From the NCBI RefSeq assembly GCF_900168065.1, contig NZ_FUZZ01000001.1, forward strand, positions 930,001-994,000: 64,000 nt of DNA. The letters are read 5' to 3'. Below, piece by piece: positions 36,676-45,236 of this stretch. Position 1 is the stretch's first letter, and each line of letters opens with the position of its first letter. Under the pieces are notes generated by a model that saw only the letters and a list, made by a program, of their open reading frames with translations, was not told the origin of the DNA and did not search any database. The position numbers and the translations under genes are program-made. Source of the stretch: Chitinophaga ginsengisegetis. GTDB taxonomy: Bacteria > Bacteroidota > Bacteroidia > Chitinophagales > Chitinophagaceae.

Positions 36676-37092
36676 TTAATAAAAGAGTTGCGATAATACA
36701 TTGGAAGCATCATTGGTTTTGGGTTTCAGGCCAAGCAACTTTGTATACTGACTAAGCGTCAGCAATGTTTTCAGTTTAGAAAACAACCCGTTTTTCAATC
36801 CACCGAACTGCGACGTATAGCCACTGGGGTTAGATTGCTGCAACGGGAGTATAGCCGCTTTCTTTTTCAGAAAACCCGTTACCAGGTCCTGTACCTTTGG
36901 TTGCTGCGCACCCGTTAATGATAATGCCGGCGCTAACTTACTCAGTATACTGCCGGCAACACCTCCCGGATTGGATAAAGGACTCTGCACACTTCCGGCC
37001 GTTTTCTTCGCCTGATCCAGGATGCTTTGCGCCTGCGCGCTACCAATGCCCAATAAACAAACACATGAAAAAGCAACAATGATTCTTTTCAT
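36676..37092 (-). CDS. Small secreted helical protein of unknown function
   Basis: About 138 residues from ATG 37092, which gives the signal peptide KRIIVAFSCVCLLGIGSAQAQ; the longer frame to 37149 has no support. The mature part is Ser/Leu/Lys-rich and helical, with SILDQAKKTAGSV at the start and a SLTGAQQPKVQDLVTGFLKKKAAIL helix like the Gln/Lys-rich helices of small CpxP-like periplasmic proteins. Similar proteins occur in Bacteroidota but have no known function. It is followed by its own terminator. Confidence 0.7.
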   Translation of the reverse strand: MKRIIVAFSCVCLLGIGSAQAQSILDQAKKTAGSVQSPLSNPGGVAGSILSKLAPALSLTGAQQPKVQDLVTGFLKKKAAILPLQQSNPSGYTSQFGGLKNGLFSKLKTLLTLSQYTKLLGLKPKTNDASNVLSQLFY

Positions 37093-37171
37093 AACTGACG
37101 GGATTAAGTGATGGTGAATGAAGTACTGACTCTTCTCTAAATATAACACATAACTCCCGGAAAACGTTTTG

Positions 37172-37206
37172 GCCGGTTCTTTACTGAGAACCGGCTTTCT
37201 TTTTTT
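37172..37206 (+). terminator. Strong hairpin with plus-strand T tract
   Basis: A 9-bp perfect stem (37172-37180 with 37187-37195) with a 6-base loop is followed by TTTCTTTTTTT on the plus strand only. Both flanking genes are on the minus strand. It could still form in the minus-strand transcript after the hydrolase stop, but without a T tract. Confidence 0.55.
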
Positions 37207-38107
37207 AATTCCCTGTAGCGCCGCTGATCATATATTTCCATACGGCTATAAAGTCTGTTCCCAGTGTAGATCCGTGCTTATCTTTCCGGTCCACATCCGT
37301 AACAAGAATACTATTCCTCGAATGAACCGGCATTCCCGGCTGCACCATCGTTGTATCGGTGACTGCGCGATGGCTCACCGCACTTACATCCTGCACCTGG
37401 TACTGATAATTAAACGGATCTGCGGCATGCAGAAACGCATAATACCTGTTCACCGGTGTGCGGCCCCGCTCCTGCTGCCAATGCGCCGGCGCATTAAAAT
37501 ACTGCAGGTAATCCTGTGGTCCGGAAAACATCAGCACGCCGCGCAAACGGAACTGCTTACCGAAATACGCTGCGTGCCCGGCTCCCTGTGAATGACCCGC
37601 TGCAATAATTTTATCCCAGCGCACCTGTCCGTTACGTACAAACTCACTCCAGCCACGATCCTGTGCCGCCAGGTATACCAACAGCTTTGTAAAACGGTTC
37701 ACCAGGCTATTGGCGGAGTCCACTTCTACTTTATCACTCACCGGCGTACCAAACATGATCTCCTGGCGGAAATGATCAAAACAGGTGCTGTCTTCACTTT
37801 TGGAACATACCGTCGTGATCACCGTATTCACATAATCAGGAGTTACTACATAGTATCCCATAGCAGCAAACGAACTATCGAACGTACGGAAGTCGGTCGC
37901 CCGCCCACCGGTACCGGGAATCATCACAATCAGCTGATGGCGGTTGTTTCCCGCAGCGGGTTCTGCAGCGAGGTGCGGGCTATGTACGGTTTTTAATCCC
38001 TGCTGGGTGGCTGCCGGTTCTATGGTCCGGAACTTCACCTGCGCCTGGGTTACAGCGGAACAAAGCAGTGCAGCGGCAATGAATAAACGTGGTTTTGTTG
38101 GAAGCAT
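37205..38107 (-). CDS. Secreted alpha/beta hydrolase
   Basis: 300 residues with a signal peptide ending AVTQAQ. HQLIVMIPGTGGRATDF is the oxyanion-loop region, and GHSQGAGHAAYFGKQFRLRG is the nucleophile elbow with Ser173. An acidic residue and a late His (VSHRAVTD or HGSTLGTD) would complete the triad. The shape resembles serine esterases/lipases with a large N-terminal part, but the substrate is unknown. It lies alone between the small secreted protein and the MgtC gene, divergent from the latter. Confidence 0.82.
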   Translation of the reverse strand: MLPTKPRLFIAAALLCSAVTQAQVKFRTIEPAATQQGLKTVHSPHLAAEPAAGNNRHQLIVMIPGTGGRATDFRTFDSSFAAMGYYVVTPDYVNTVITTVCSKSEDSTCFDHFRQEIMFGTPVSDKVEVDSANSLVNRFTKLLVYLAAQDRGWSEFVRNGQVRWDKIIAAGHSQGAGHAAYFGKQFRLRGVLMFSGPQDYLQYFNAPAHWQQERGRTPVNRYYAFLHAADPFNYQYQVQDVSAVSHRAVTDTTMVQPGMPVHSRNSILVTDVDRKDKHGSTLGTDFIAVWKYMISGATGN

Positions 38108-38215
38108 GCGAAAAGTATAAATGAATTGATTTCAAGATACAAATTTTGACCTTCTTTAACAGTACGACTATACGTAAATCAGGATGAAAGGAAATTTATT
38201 GCGTAAATTAGTAGT

Positions 38216-38887
38216 ATGATACCCTGGACGGAAATATTAATAAGATTATCGCTGGCAGCGGTTTTTGGCGGTATAATAGGTTTGGAAAGAGAACGGAAGG
38301 ACTGGGCTGCCGGGTTAAGAACGCACATGATGGTGTCTGTAGGTGCGGCTTTAACCATGATGGTTTCCGCTTACGGATTTTCCGATATCCTGGGCCAGCC
38401 CAACATTGTACTGGACCCCTCCAGGGTGGCCGCACAGGTGATCAGTGGTATTGGATTTATCGGCGCGGGCACCATTCTTTTTTTGAAAGAAGGCGTGGTA
38501 CGCGGTCTCACTACCGCAGCGGGCTTATGGACAGTGGCCGCTATTGGCCTCGCTACCGGCGGTGGTATGTATTTTGCCGCATTTATTGCTACGTCTATTG
38601 CCATCATTATCCTGTGGCTGCTGCAGCCGGTGGAAAAAAGATTCCTCAACCGCTTTGAACAAAAAACAATCCGCATCATCACTTTCGAACGGAGTAAATC
38701 CATTGAGGTAACGGATCAACTATTTCAAAACACCGCCCTCAACATCACCTCCTGCAATATTGAACAAACGGATAGCTTCTTCTTTATCACCGTTCGCTTT
38801 AAAAGCATGGATAAAGCCATTGTAGGCAAACTGATCGCAGATATACAGGCGGATACCGGCGTAAAAGAAGTATCGTGGAACAACTGA
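38216..38887 (+). CDS. MgtC/SapB family membrane protein
   Basis: 223 residues. Four to five membrane segments occupy the first 145 residues, with the diagnostic LIRLSLAAVFGGIIGLERERKDWAAGLRTHMMVSVGAALTMM and GIGFIGAGTILF. The C-terminal 75 residues form a small ACT-like cytoplasmic domain (IRIITFERSKSIEVTDQLF). Family members protect against low magnesium and acid stress and modulate the ATP synthase; their transport role is doubtful. It is monocistronic. Confidence 0.93.
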   Translation: MIPWTEILIRLSLAAVFGGIIGLERERKDWAAGLRTHMMVSVGAALTMMVSAYGFSDILGQPNIVLDPSRVAAQVISGIGFIGAGTILFLKEGVVRGLTTAAGLWTVAAIGLATGGGMYFAAFIATSIAIIILWLLQPVEKRFLNRFEQKTIRIITFERSKSIEVTDQLFQNTALNITSCNIEQTDSFFFITVRFKSMDKAIVGKLIADIQADTGVKEVSWNN

Positions 38888-38902
38888 TCTTTCTTGCCGG
38901 AT

Positions 38903-38937
38903 CAATAAAAAGCCGGCCGTAAACACAGCCGGCCGGA
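38903..38937 (-). terminator. Terminator of the GH16 gene
   Basis: A 7-bp GC-only stem (38913-38919 with 38930-38936) around a 10-base loop; on the minus strand it is followed by TTTTTATTG. It lies 19 bases past the GH16 stop. Confidence 0.7.
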
Positions 38938-38955
38938 TCCATCAACCTATATAAA

Positions 38956-40173
38956 TCAATACCGGAACGACTCCCAGCCGGAAATAGTGGTACGGTTACA
39001 GGTCATGGCCTGTGTACCGTTTTCACACGATACATATCGCCCGTTATTTCCGCGGAGTGCAATGCTGCCGTCTGTGTTTACCACCCAGTCAAATTTCTCC
39101 CAGTCGCTCACACTGGTACGGTTACACGTAATCGGGTTAACGCCGTTTTCTGATGAAACGTATTTACCCTGGCTTTTCAACGCCACCTTGCCACCGCCGG
39201 CATCTTCTACCGTAAACTGTTCCCAGCCCTGTGCAGTAGCGCGGTTACAGGTCATGGCCTGTGTGCCGTTTTCACTGCTTACAAAGGCATTGTTAAATCC
39301 TTTGAGGGTAATGGTGCTGCCAATGGGCGCATTACCGCCGCTGTTGGAAATGGAGTATACCCTTACATAGTCAACATACATATTGGCGGGGAGTTTACTT
39401 TCATCGATGGTTTGTCCGGGGAAATCGCCACCCACAGCCATGTTCAGGATGATAAAGAACTGGTTGTGGAATTCTTCTGTGCTGTTGATATTGTTCTGGA
39501 TATTGGCTGTTGCAAACTGGTTACCATCCAGGTACCAGCGGATAGCGCTGGCATCCCACTCTACCGCATATACGTGGTAATCTGTAATAGTAGTACTGGA
39601 AGTGCCGCCATAGGAAACATGGCCGTTGGCATCCCAGTGAATGGTGCCATAAATAGTATTGCTGGTATTTACCTGCTCCATAATGTCTATTTCGCCGCAT
39701 TTGGGCCAGCCTACGGAGCCTATGTTGTTGCCCAGCATCCAGAACGCAGGCCATAAGCCCTGCCCGGAGGCCAGTTTAATCCGCGCTTCAATACGCCCAT
39801 ATTGTGTGGTAAAATGCCCGGCGGTGTTCATGCGTGCGGATGTATAAGGCCAGCCGTTCACCGACTGCTTCCTTGCGGTGATCACCAGGTTGCCGTTGCT
39901 CACACTGGCATTGGACGACTGGTAATACTGCTTCTCATTATTAACACCCGGACCGGTTTCAAAAGACCATTTGGAAGTGTTTACACTGGTACCGTCAAAT
40001 TCGTCAGACCAGATCAGCGTGTAAGCTGCGGCCGCCGCCTGCACTTCTTCCGCAGCAGGCCGGGCTTCCAAAGGTTGCAGATTATTGGTTGTTTTTGCCT
40101 CTTTTTTACAGGCAGTCATCATTACCATTAACAGGAAGGAACCTACGCTAATGGAGATCAGTTTTTCTTTCAT
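38956..40173 (-). CDS. GH16 beta-glucanase lipoprotein with C-terminal beta-trefoil
   Basis: About 405 residues from ATG 40173 (lipoprotein signal SVGSFLLMVMMTACKK, lipobox MTAC). The catalytic domain (about 50-280) contains WSDEFDGTSVNTSKW, ITARKQ, GRIEARIKL and the active site GEIDIMEQ with Glu161 as nucleophile and Glu166 as acid/base, the laminarinase/lichenase type. From about 285 on, three repeats with the pattern GxYVSSENGxxxMTCNRxxxxxWExF make a fascin-like beta-trefoil. Surface-anchored, it should cut beta-1,3 or mixed-linkage glucans. It forms a pair with the GH5 gene upstream, beside a propeller-type regulator. Confidence 0.9.
   Translation of the reverse strand: MKEKLISISVGSFLLMVMMTACKKEAKTTNNLQPLEARPAAEEVQAAAAAYTLIWSDEFDGTSVNTSKWSFETGPGVNNEKQYYQSSNASVSNGNLVITARKQSVNGWPYTSARMNTAGHFTTQYGRIEARIKLASGQGLWPAFWMLGNNIGSVGWPKCGEIDIMEQVNTSNTIYGTIHWDANGHVSYGGTSSTTITDYHVYAVEWDASAIRWYLDGNQFATANIQNNINSTEEFHNQFFIILNMAVGGDFPGQTIDESKLPANMYVDYVRVYSISNSGGNAPIGSTITLKGFNNAFVSSENGTQAMTCNRATAQGWEQFTVEDAGGGKVALKSQGKYVSSENGVNPITCNRTSVSDWEKFDWVVNTDGSIALRGNNGRYVSCENGTQAMTCNRTTISGWESFRY
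38985..39280. repeat. Three tandem beta-trefoil repeats in the GH16 gene
   Basis: The trefoil coding region carries repeats of about 120-125 bases. The segments near 38990-39035 and 39240-39285 share long nearly identical stretches (around GGTTACAGGTCATGGCCTGT), and the middle copy near 39120-39165 is more divergent. The DNA identity implies a recent duplication or gene conversion between outer copies. Confidence 0.7.
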
Positions 40174-40304
40174 GGAATGTACAATTAATAAAAAGGTGAA
40201 CAAATAAGGCTAATGGATCAACGTGGAGCTAATTTTATCATGTGGAGTAAATATGCTGTTTGTAACCGGGCTAACAAAATTCAGGGCTACGTCAAAAGTA
40301 CTTC

Positions 40305-40342
40305 GCGGTGATTGTCTTCCCCAGGGGTAAAACAATCACCGC
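40305..40342 (-). terminator. Terminator-like hairpin after the GH5 gene
   Basis: An 11-bp perfect stem (40305-40315 with 40332-40342) with a 16-base loop lies 14 bases past the GH5 stop. Read on the minus strand the following bases (GAAGTACTTTTGAC) are only moderately T-rich. Confidence 0.55.
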
Positions 40343-40356
40343 TGTCAATTGCGCTC

Positions 40357-42081
40357 TTACTTTCTTTCAAAGATCATCTCGCTAAACATGCCTCCGCCCT
40401 GCACAAATTCCACCCGGATGCGTTGCTCACCCTTTGCCAGGCGGATATTTTTCACTATCACCGGCTGATCATCGGATGGCGCGGCGAGATCTGCTGCCAG
40501 CACTTTGCCATTATTGCTGATGTTAAACCTGGCGCTACCGGTATCTGCTTTTATTTTTATGGTAAGGATGTAGTTCCCTGCAGCGGCCACCCGGGTGGTA
40601 TACTGCAACCATTCGCCGCTTTCAATATTAAATACCACGAACTCATTGTTTTCCTTTTTTATATCCACACCATCATTGCGGTAAGCATGGCCGCGGTTTC
40701 CCTGTGTATTTACACCGGGCGTATAATGGTAACTCGCGGTATCCAGGTCGTTATAAGCAGAAAGATTTCGTCCCAGGTCATAGTCCACGGCGCGGATCAC
40801 AGCCTTGTCTTTTATGATATGTTCCCTGAAAGGAATGGCCTTACCGGAAGCCACCTGGCGGAACATGGCATCTGTCACATCTTTATGATAAATATTATTT
40901 TCAATCCGGGTGTTAGCGGCAAATTCCATCAGTGCGCGATAGGCTTCATCTGCCGCCGGTGCGGGTCCTTTGCCGTTCCAGTAGTCCAGGAGCGCCTGGT
41001 AACCGGGTGTAATTTTTATTTCCAGCAGGTTGTTGATCCCGATCTTTTTCAGCTGCCACCATGCCCAGCCAATGTCATTGCTTTCCACCATGCTGATGGT
41101 ATTAGTGAACCAGTTGTTGGAATTTTCTCCGGACTCGCCCAGCCACAGCGGGAGGTTGTATTGCTCCCGTAAATCCAGGAAATTCCGGATGGAAGCTGCA
41201 TTGGTGAAGTTGCCGTATTTGTGAAAGCTGATCACCATATTACTATCCCAGGCGGGCAAAATGCCCTTGTAACTATTCCCGAAACCATTTCCTTCTATAA
41301 TGATGATGTGTTTTTGATCTACTTCCCGGATGGCTTTGGTGATAGCCACCATCAGCTGTTTCAGGGGAATGTTCTTTGTTTCTTTGGTGCCTCTCTTATC
41401 TCCGGCGTCTTCAAATCCCCAGTTGGGTTCGTTGATAATATCGTAACCGCCTATCCAGGGCTCATTGGCGTAGCGCGCTGCCAGCTTGCGCCATAAGGCA
41501 ATAGTTTTATTCCTGTTAGCTTCGCTTTCCCAGAGAGATGGCTTTTCAGGGTGTCTGTCGGAGATAGGCAAATCGTTCCCCTGCCCTCCGGGTGCGGCGT
41601 GCAGATCGAGGATCAGGTACATATGATTGGCCTTACACCAGTTCAGTAAGGAATCAGTAAGAGCAAACCCTTTTTCCAACCAGGTATTTTGCCCGGCTAC
41701 CGGTTCTTCCTCTGCCGGAAGCGTGTACAGATCGAAGTGCATGGGCAGGCGAACGGAATTAAATCCCCATGCTGCCATTGAGTCAATATCCTTCCTGGTG
41801 GTATGACTGGTAAGCCATGCATCATAAAATGCCTGTGTTTTTTCCGGTCCTATCAGTTCCCGGATCTTTTCGCGGATCCTGTATTGCTGGCCAATATTGC
41901 CCAGGCGGAACATATACCCTTCCTGCAGCATCCAGCCGCCGAGGCCCATTCCCCGGAGGATTACTTTCTCATTTTTTTCATTAACAATAACGGGCCCCTG
42001 GGTTTTCAGATATCCCTGCCCGTTAGCAGGCAGCATTGAGGCCAATAATAACGTGAGTGCTATAACGTGGAATTTTAGCAT
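40357..42081 (-). CDS. GH5 family glycoside hydrolase with C-terminal carbohydrate-binding domain
   Basis: About 574 residues from ATG 42081, which gives the signal peptide ALTLLLASMLPANGQ. The TIM barrel carries the GH5 marks: LRGMGLGGWMLQEGYM, WGFNSVRLPMHFD, YLILDLHAAPGGQGND, acid/base YDIINEPNWGF (Glu218) and nucleophile LPLWLGESGEN (Glu316). The last 130 residues (YHYTPGVNTQGNRGHAYRN, GEWLQYTTRVAAAGNYIL) form a CBM6-like beta-sandwich. It would act on beta-glucans. It is followed on the same strand by GH16 with about 185 bases in between, and is divergent from the regulator gene. Confidence 0.92.
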   Translation of the reverse strand: MLKFHVIALTLLLASMLPANGQGYLKTQGPVIVNEKNEKVILRGMGLGGWMLQEGYMFRLGNIGQQYRIREKIRELIGPEKTQAFYDAWLTSHTTRKDIDSMAAWGFNSVRLPMHFDLYTLPAEEEPVAGQNTWLEKGFALTDSLLNWCKANHMYLILDLHAAPGGQGNDLPISDRHPEKPSLWESEANRNKTIALWRKLAARYANEPWIGGYDIINEPNWGFEDAGDKRGTKETKNIPLKQLMVAITKAIREVDQKHIIIIEGNGFGNSYKGILPAWDSNMVISFHKYGNFTNAASIRNFLDLREQYNLPLWLGESGENSNNWFTNTISMVESNDIGWAWWQLKKIGINNLLEIKITPGYQALLDYWNGKGPAPAADEAYRALMEFAANTRIENNIYHKDVTDAMFRQVASGKAIPFREHIIKDKAVIRAVDYDLGRNLSAYNDLDTASYHYTPGVNTQGNRGHAYRNDGVDIKKENNEFVVFNIESGEWLQYTTRVAAAGNYILTIKIKADTGSARFNISNNGKVLAADLAAPSDDQPVIVKNIRLAKGEQRIRVEFVQGGGMFSEMIFERK

Positions 42082-42265
42082 GTAAAATGTGTCTTTAAAA
42101 AGAAAAATAACGATGGCCAAGATCAGTATTTAAAAGGAAAAAATCATTTCCGGCACTACGTCATTTCTACTTCAGATGGGATTAAATCATTGATTGCTAA
42201 TCTATCTTCATTACTTCTTACCTACATCAGCAAAAAAATTTTACATTTAGTAAAACGCTTTTTAG

Positions 42266-45124
42266 ATGAAGCATTTGCTGTTGCTGGCCCTTTTATTCCA
42301 CGGAAAAATATTATTAGCCCAGAATACGATCGGACTACCCGCTGTTGTAAATTTCAGCAAAGCCCAATACCAGGGAAATGGCCAAACCTGGGACATCGAT
42401 ATCGACCACAAAGGCATCCTGTATTTCGCCAACAACGAAGGGCTTCTTACCTTCAACGGCAACTACTGGAAGCTGTACCCTGTTCCCAACAATACCCGGC
42501 TGCGTGCCGTAAAGGTGGCGCCGGACGGGAAGATTTATGTAGGCGCACAGGACGACTTCGGGTATTATCTGCCCAATAAGAATGGTATCCTGGAATATAC
42601 TTCTCTCAAAAAAAATATCCCCGCAGGACAAACAGAATTCGCGGATATCTGGAATATTGCCTTCCACAACAATGGCGTTTACTTCAAAAGCAACAATAAA
42701 ATATTTGGCTGGCGTAACCGGCAGATGGAAGTGTACAATGCCCCCGGGGAATGGAAAATAATGGGGAGTACTGCCCACCATCTCTATGCACAGGACATCC
42801 AACAGGGATTACTGAAACTGGTCAACGGCCAATGGCAACCCGTTTGCGTTGCCGCCAAAGACAAATCCCTCCTGATCACCGCTTTCCTCGAAGAAAAAAA
42901 TGATACCCTGCTGGTAGCCACCCTCAAAGATGGCCTCTTCCGCATCGCGCATCAGCAGCTGATCCCACTGCAAACAGAAGCTGATACTGTTTTCAGGAGC
43001 AGCCGTATTTACTGTGCTATCCCCCTGGATAACGGGCAGCTGGCCGTGGGCACTTTCTCCAAAGGATGTTTTATGATCAACGCCGTCAACGGCAAAGTGA
43101 TCCAGCAATTCAGCATGGACGAGGGCCTCCAGAACAATAATGTGCTCCGGCTGTTTGCTGATCCCCGCCATAACATCTGGCTGGCGCTGGACAACGGCAT
43201 CGATCAGCTCCGGTACAACACCGCTATTAAACAGATACTACCCGCCAAACATAATTCCCTCACCACTTACACGGCGAAGGTGTTTAATCAGCATCTTTAT
43301 ATCGGTACCTCCGACGGGTTATACAGCACGCCCCTGGACACGGTTACAGACCTCAGCTATTCCAAAGGCAACTTCCAGCCCGTAGCCAACACCCGTGGCC
43401 AGGTATGGAACCTTTCTGCTATCGGCTCCCACCTGCTGATGGCCCACCAGGAAGGAACATTTGAAATCACCGGCAACAAAGCCACCGCGCTGCTGAAAGA
43501 CCTGGGCTGCTGGGCATACCTGCCGCTCCCCAACAATATCCTCACCGGCTGCTACAATGGCCTGGCACTTATCCGCTACAACGGTTCGCAGGTGAATGTT
43601 AACCGGCACCTCTCCGGTTTGTATGAATCCCTGCGCTTCCTGGCAGTAGACCCGCAGCAACGTATCTGGTCGTCACACCCCTACCGCGGCGTGTACCTGC
43701 TCACGCTCAAAAATGATACAGCCCTGAACTACCGGCTGTTCACGCAAAAAGACGGACTGCCTTCTACCTACAATAATTACGTTTTCCGTATTCAACAGCG
43801 AATGGTAGCCGCTACGATGAAAGGCATCTATGAATTTGATGAAGCCCGGCAACAATTCATTCCGTCAACAGGCGTATTTACCCCGTTGAAAAACGTAGCG
43901 GTGCAATACCTTTCGGAAGACAGCAGCGGCAACATCTGGCTGGTGGCGGATAAAAAGCCGGGCGTATTGAACCCGCAACAGCAAACAATTACCTGGTTCC
44001 CCGAACTCACCGGGAAAATAGTAGGCGGCTTTGAATTCATTTATCCCTTTAACGAAGAGAATATCTTTTTTGGAGGCGACAAAGGCATTTATCATCTTAA
44101 CTATAAAAAATACTCCCGTCATGATGCCGGCCTGTCAGTGCTACTGGGGCAAATAAAAGCCACCAGCCGGAAAGATACCCTGCTGTATGGCGGCTACCAC
44201 ACTGCCGGTCCGCAGCCACCAGTGGTACTGCCAAATGCGTTTAACAGTTTTCATTTTGAATATACCGTTCCCCCCGCGGAGCAAGGCAATCACATCACTT
44301 ACAGCTATCAGCTGGCTGGCTTCGATAAGCAACCCGGCGAATGGACGGCTAAAACAGAAAAGGAATACACCAATCTTCCTTACGGAGAATATATTTTTTC
44401 GGTGAAGGCGAAAGATAACCTCGGCAATATCTCCGCGGCCGCCAGTTATTCTTTTACCATTTTGCCCGCCTGGTATCAAACCTATATGGCGAAGGCGGTA
44501 TATGTATTACTGCTCACCGGGCTGATCTGGTATCTGTACAGGCGTCAAAAGAAAAAATTTGCTGCGCAGAAAGATAAACATCTGCAGGAACAGCAACATC
44601 TCATTTTTCAGCACCAGCTGGAACTGGAAAGAAATGAGAAACAGCTGATCCAGCTGCGCAATGAGAAACTGGAATCAGATGTACAACATAAAAACAAAGA
44701 GTTGGCTACTGCTACCATGCACCTCGTACAGAAAGGCAAACTGATTTCCAACATCCGTGAAGAGCTGATACAAAGCGTAAAGAAAACCAATGACCCGGAA
44801 GCGCTTCCTTCTTTCAAAAAAGTAATGCGGTTGTTTGAAGAAGCAGAAAATAACGAAGAAGACTGGGCACAGTTCTCCCAACATTTTGATGAAGTGCATA
44901 ATAATTTCCTGCGTACCCTTAAAAAACAATACCCGGATTTAACTACTACCGATCTCAAACTTTGTGCTTACCTGCGCATTAATCTTACTACCAAAGAAAT
45001 AGCCCAGTCGATGGGCATTTCCGTCCGAGGCGTGGAAACCAGCCGGTACCGGCTTCGCAAGAAACTAAACATACCCGGTGAAACAGGGCTCTACGATTTC
45101 CTCACCAATATTACACAGGGATAA
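42266..45124 (+). CDS. One-component regulator: periplasmic propeller, Y_Y_Y domain, TM helix and LuxR-like HTH
   Basis: 952 residues. A signal peptide (LLLALLFHGKILLAQ) is followed by about 600 residues of two-component-regulator propeller repeats (GQTWDIDIDHKGILYFANNEGL, VAPDGKIYVGAQDDFGYY), then a Y_Y_Y domain with YSYQLAGFDKQPGEWTAKT and YTNLPYGEYIFSVKAKDNLG. A membrane helix (YVLLLTGLIWYLYRR, near residue 755) leads to a long coiled coil and a C-terminal HTH, LTTKEIAQSMGISVRGVETSRYRLRKKL. There is no kinase or receiver. It would sense a periplasmic sugar and bind DNA while membrane-bound. Divergent from the GH5/GH16 genes, it is the likely controller of that locus. Confidence 0.9.
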   Translation: MKHLLLLALLFHGKILLAQNTIGLPAVVNFSKAQYQGNGQTWDIDIDHKGILYFANNEGLLTFNGNYWKLYPVPNNTRLRAVKVAPDGKIYVGAQDDFGYYLPNKNGILEYTSLKKNIPAGQTEFADIWNIAFHNNGVYFKSNNKIFGWRNRQMEVYNAPGEWKIMGSTAHHLYAQDIQQGLLKLVNGQWQPVCVAAKDKSLLITAFLEEKNDTLLVATLKDGLFRIAHQQLIPLQTEADTVFRSSRIYCAIPLDNGQLAVGTFSKGCFMINAVNGKVIQQFSMDEGLQNNNVLRLFADPRHNIWLALDNGIDQLRYNTAIKQILPAKHNSLTTYTAKVFNQHLYIGTSDGLYSTPLDTVTDLSYSKGNFQPVANTRGQVWNLSAIGSHLLMAHQEGTFEITGNKATALLKDLGCWAYLPLPNNILTGCYNGLALIRYNGSQVNVNRHLSGLYESLRFLAVDPQQRIWSSHPYRGVYLLTLKNDTALNYRLFTQKDGLPSTYNNYVFRIQQRMVAATMKGIYEFDEARQQFIPSTGVFTPLKNVAVQYLSEDSSGNIWLVADKKPGVLNPQQQTITWFPELTGKIVGGFEFIYPFNEENIFFGGDKGIYHLNYKKYSRHDAGLSVLLGQIKATSRKDTLLYGGYHTAGPQPPVVLPNAFNSFHFEYTVPPAEQGNHITYSYQLAGFDKQPGEWTAKTEKEYTNLPYGEYIFSVKAKDNLGNISAAASYSFTILPAWYQTYMAKAVYVLLLTGLIWYLYRRQKKKFAAQKDKHLQEQQHLIFQHQLELERNEKQLIQLRNEKLESDVQHKNKELATATMHLVQKGKLISNIREELIQSVKKTNDPEALPSFKKVMRLFEEAENNEEDWAQFSQHFDEVHNNFLRTLKKQYPDLTTTDLKLCAYLRINLTTKEIAQSMGISVRGVETSRYRLRKKLNIPGETGLYDFLTNITQG

Positions 45125-45200
45125 ATGCAGCTGCTTGTCTTCTCCGGGTAAAATCAGGAGAAGATAACATCCACATTACCGGAAGGGGCATATTTCTTCT

Positions 45201-45208
45201 TACTTTTG
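45201..45208 (+). promoter_or_regulatory. Candidate -7 element of the Bcr-like MFS gene
   Basis: TACTTTTG matches TAnnTTTG. It lies about 29 bases before the TTG start at 45237, which makes a short leader and supports that unusual start codon. No -33 element was found. Confidence 0.4.
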
Positions 45209-45236
45209 CAGGGACATTTTTAAAAGCCATATTATT

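Noticed and set aside
40312..41172. 286-codon plus-strand ORF opposite the GH5 gene
   Set aside because: Antisense shadow of a gene with clear GH5 catalytic motifs; no start context or motif of its own.
45138..45164. 8-bp hairpin after the regulator gene as a terminator
   Set aside because: Stem is short with an 11-base loop and there is no T tract; not listed as a terminator.
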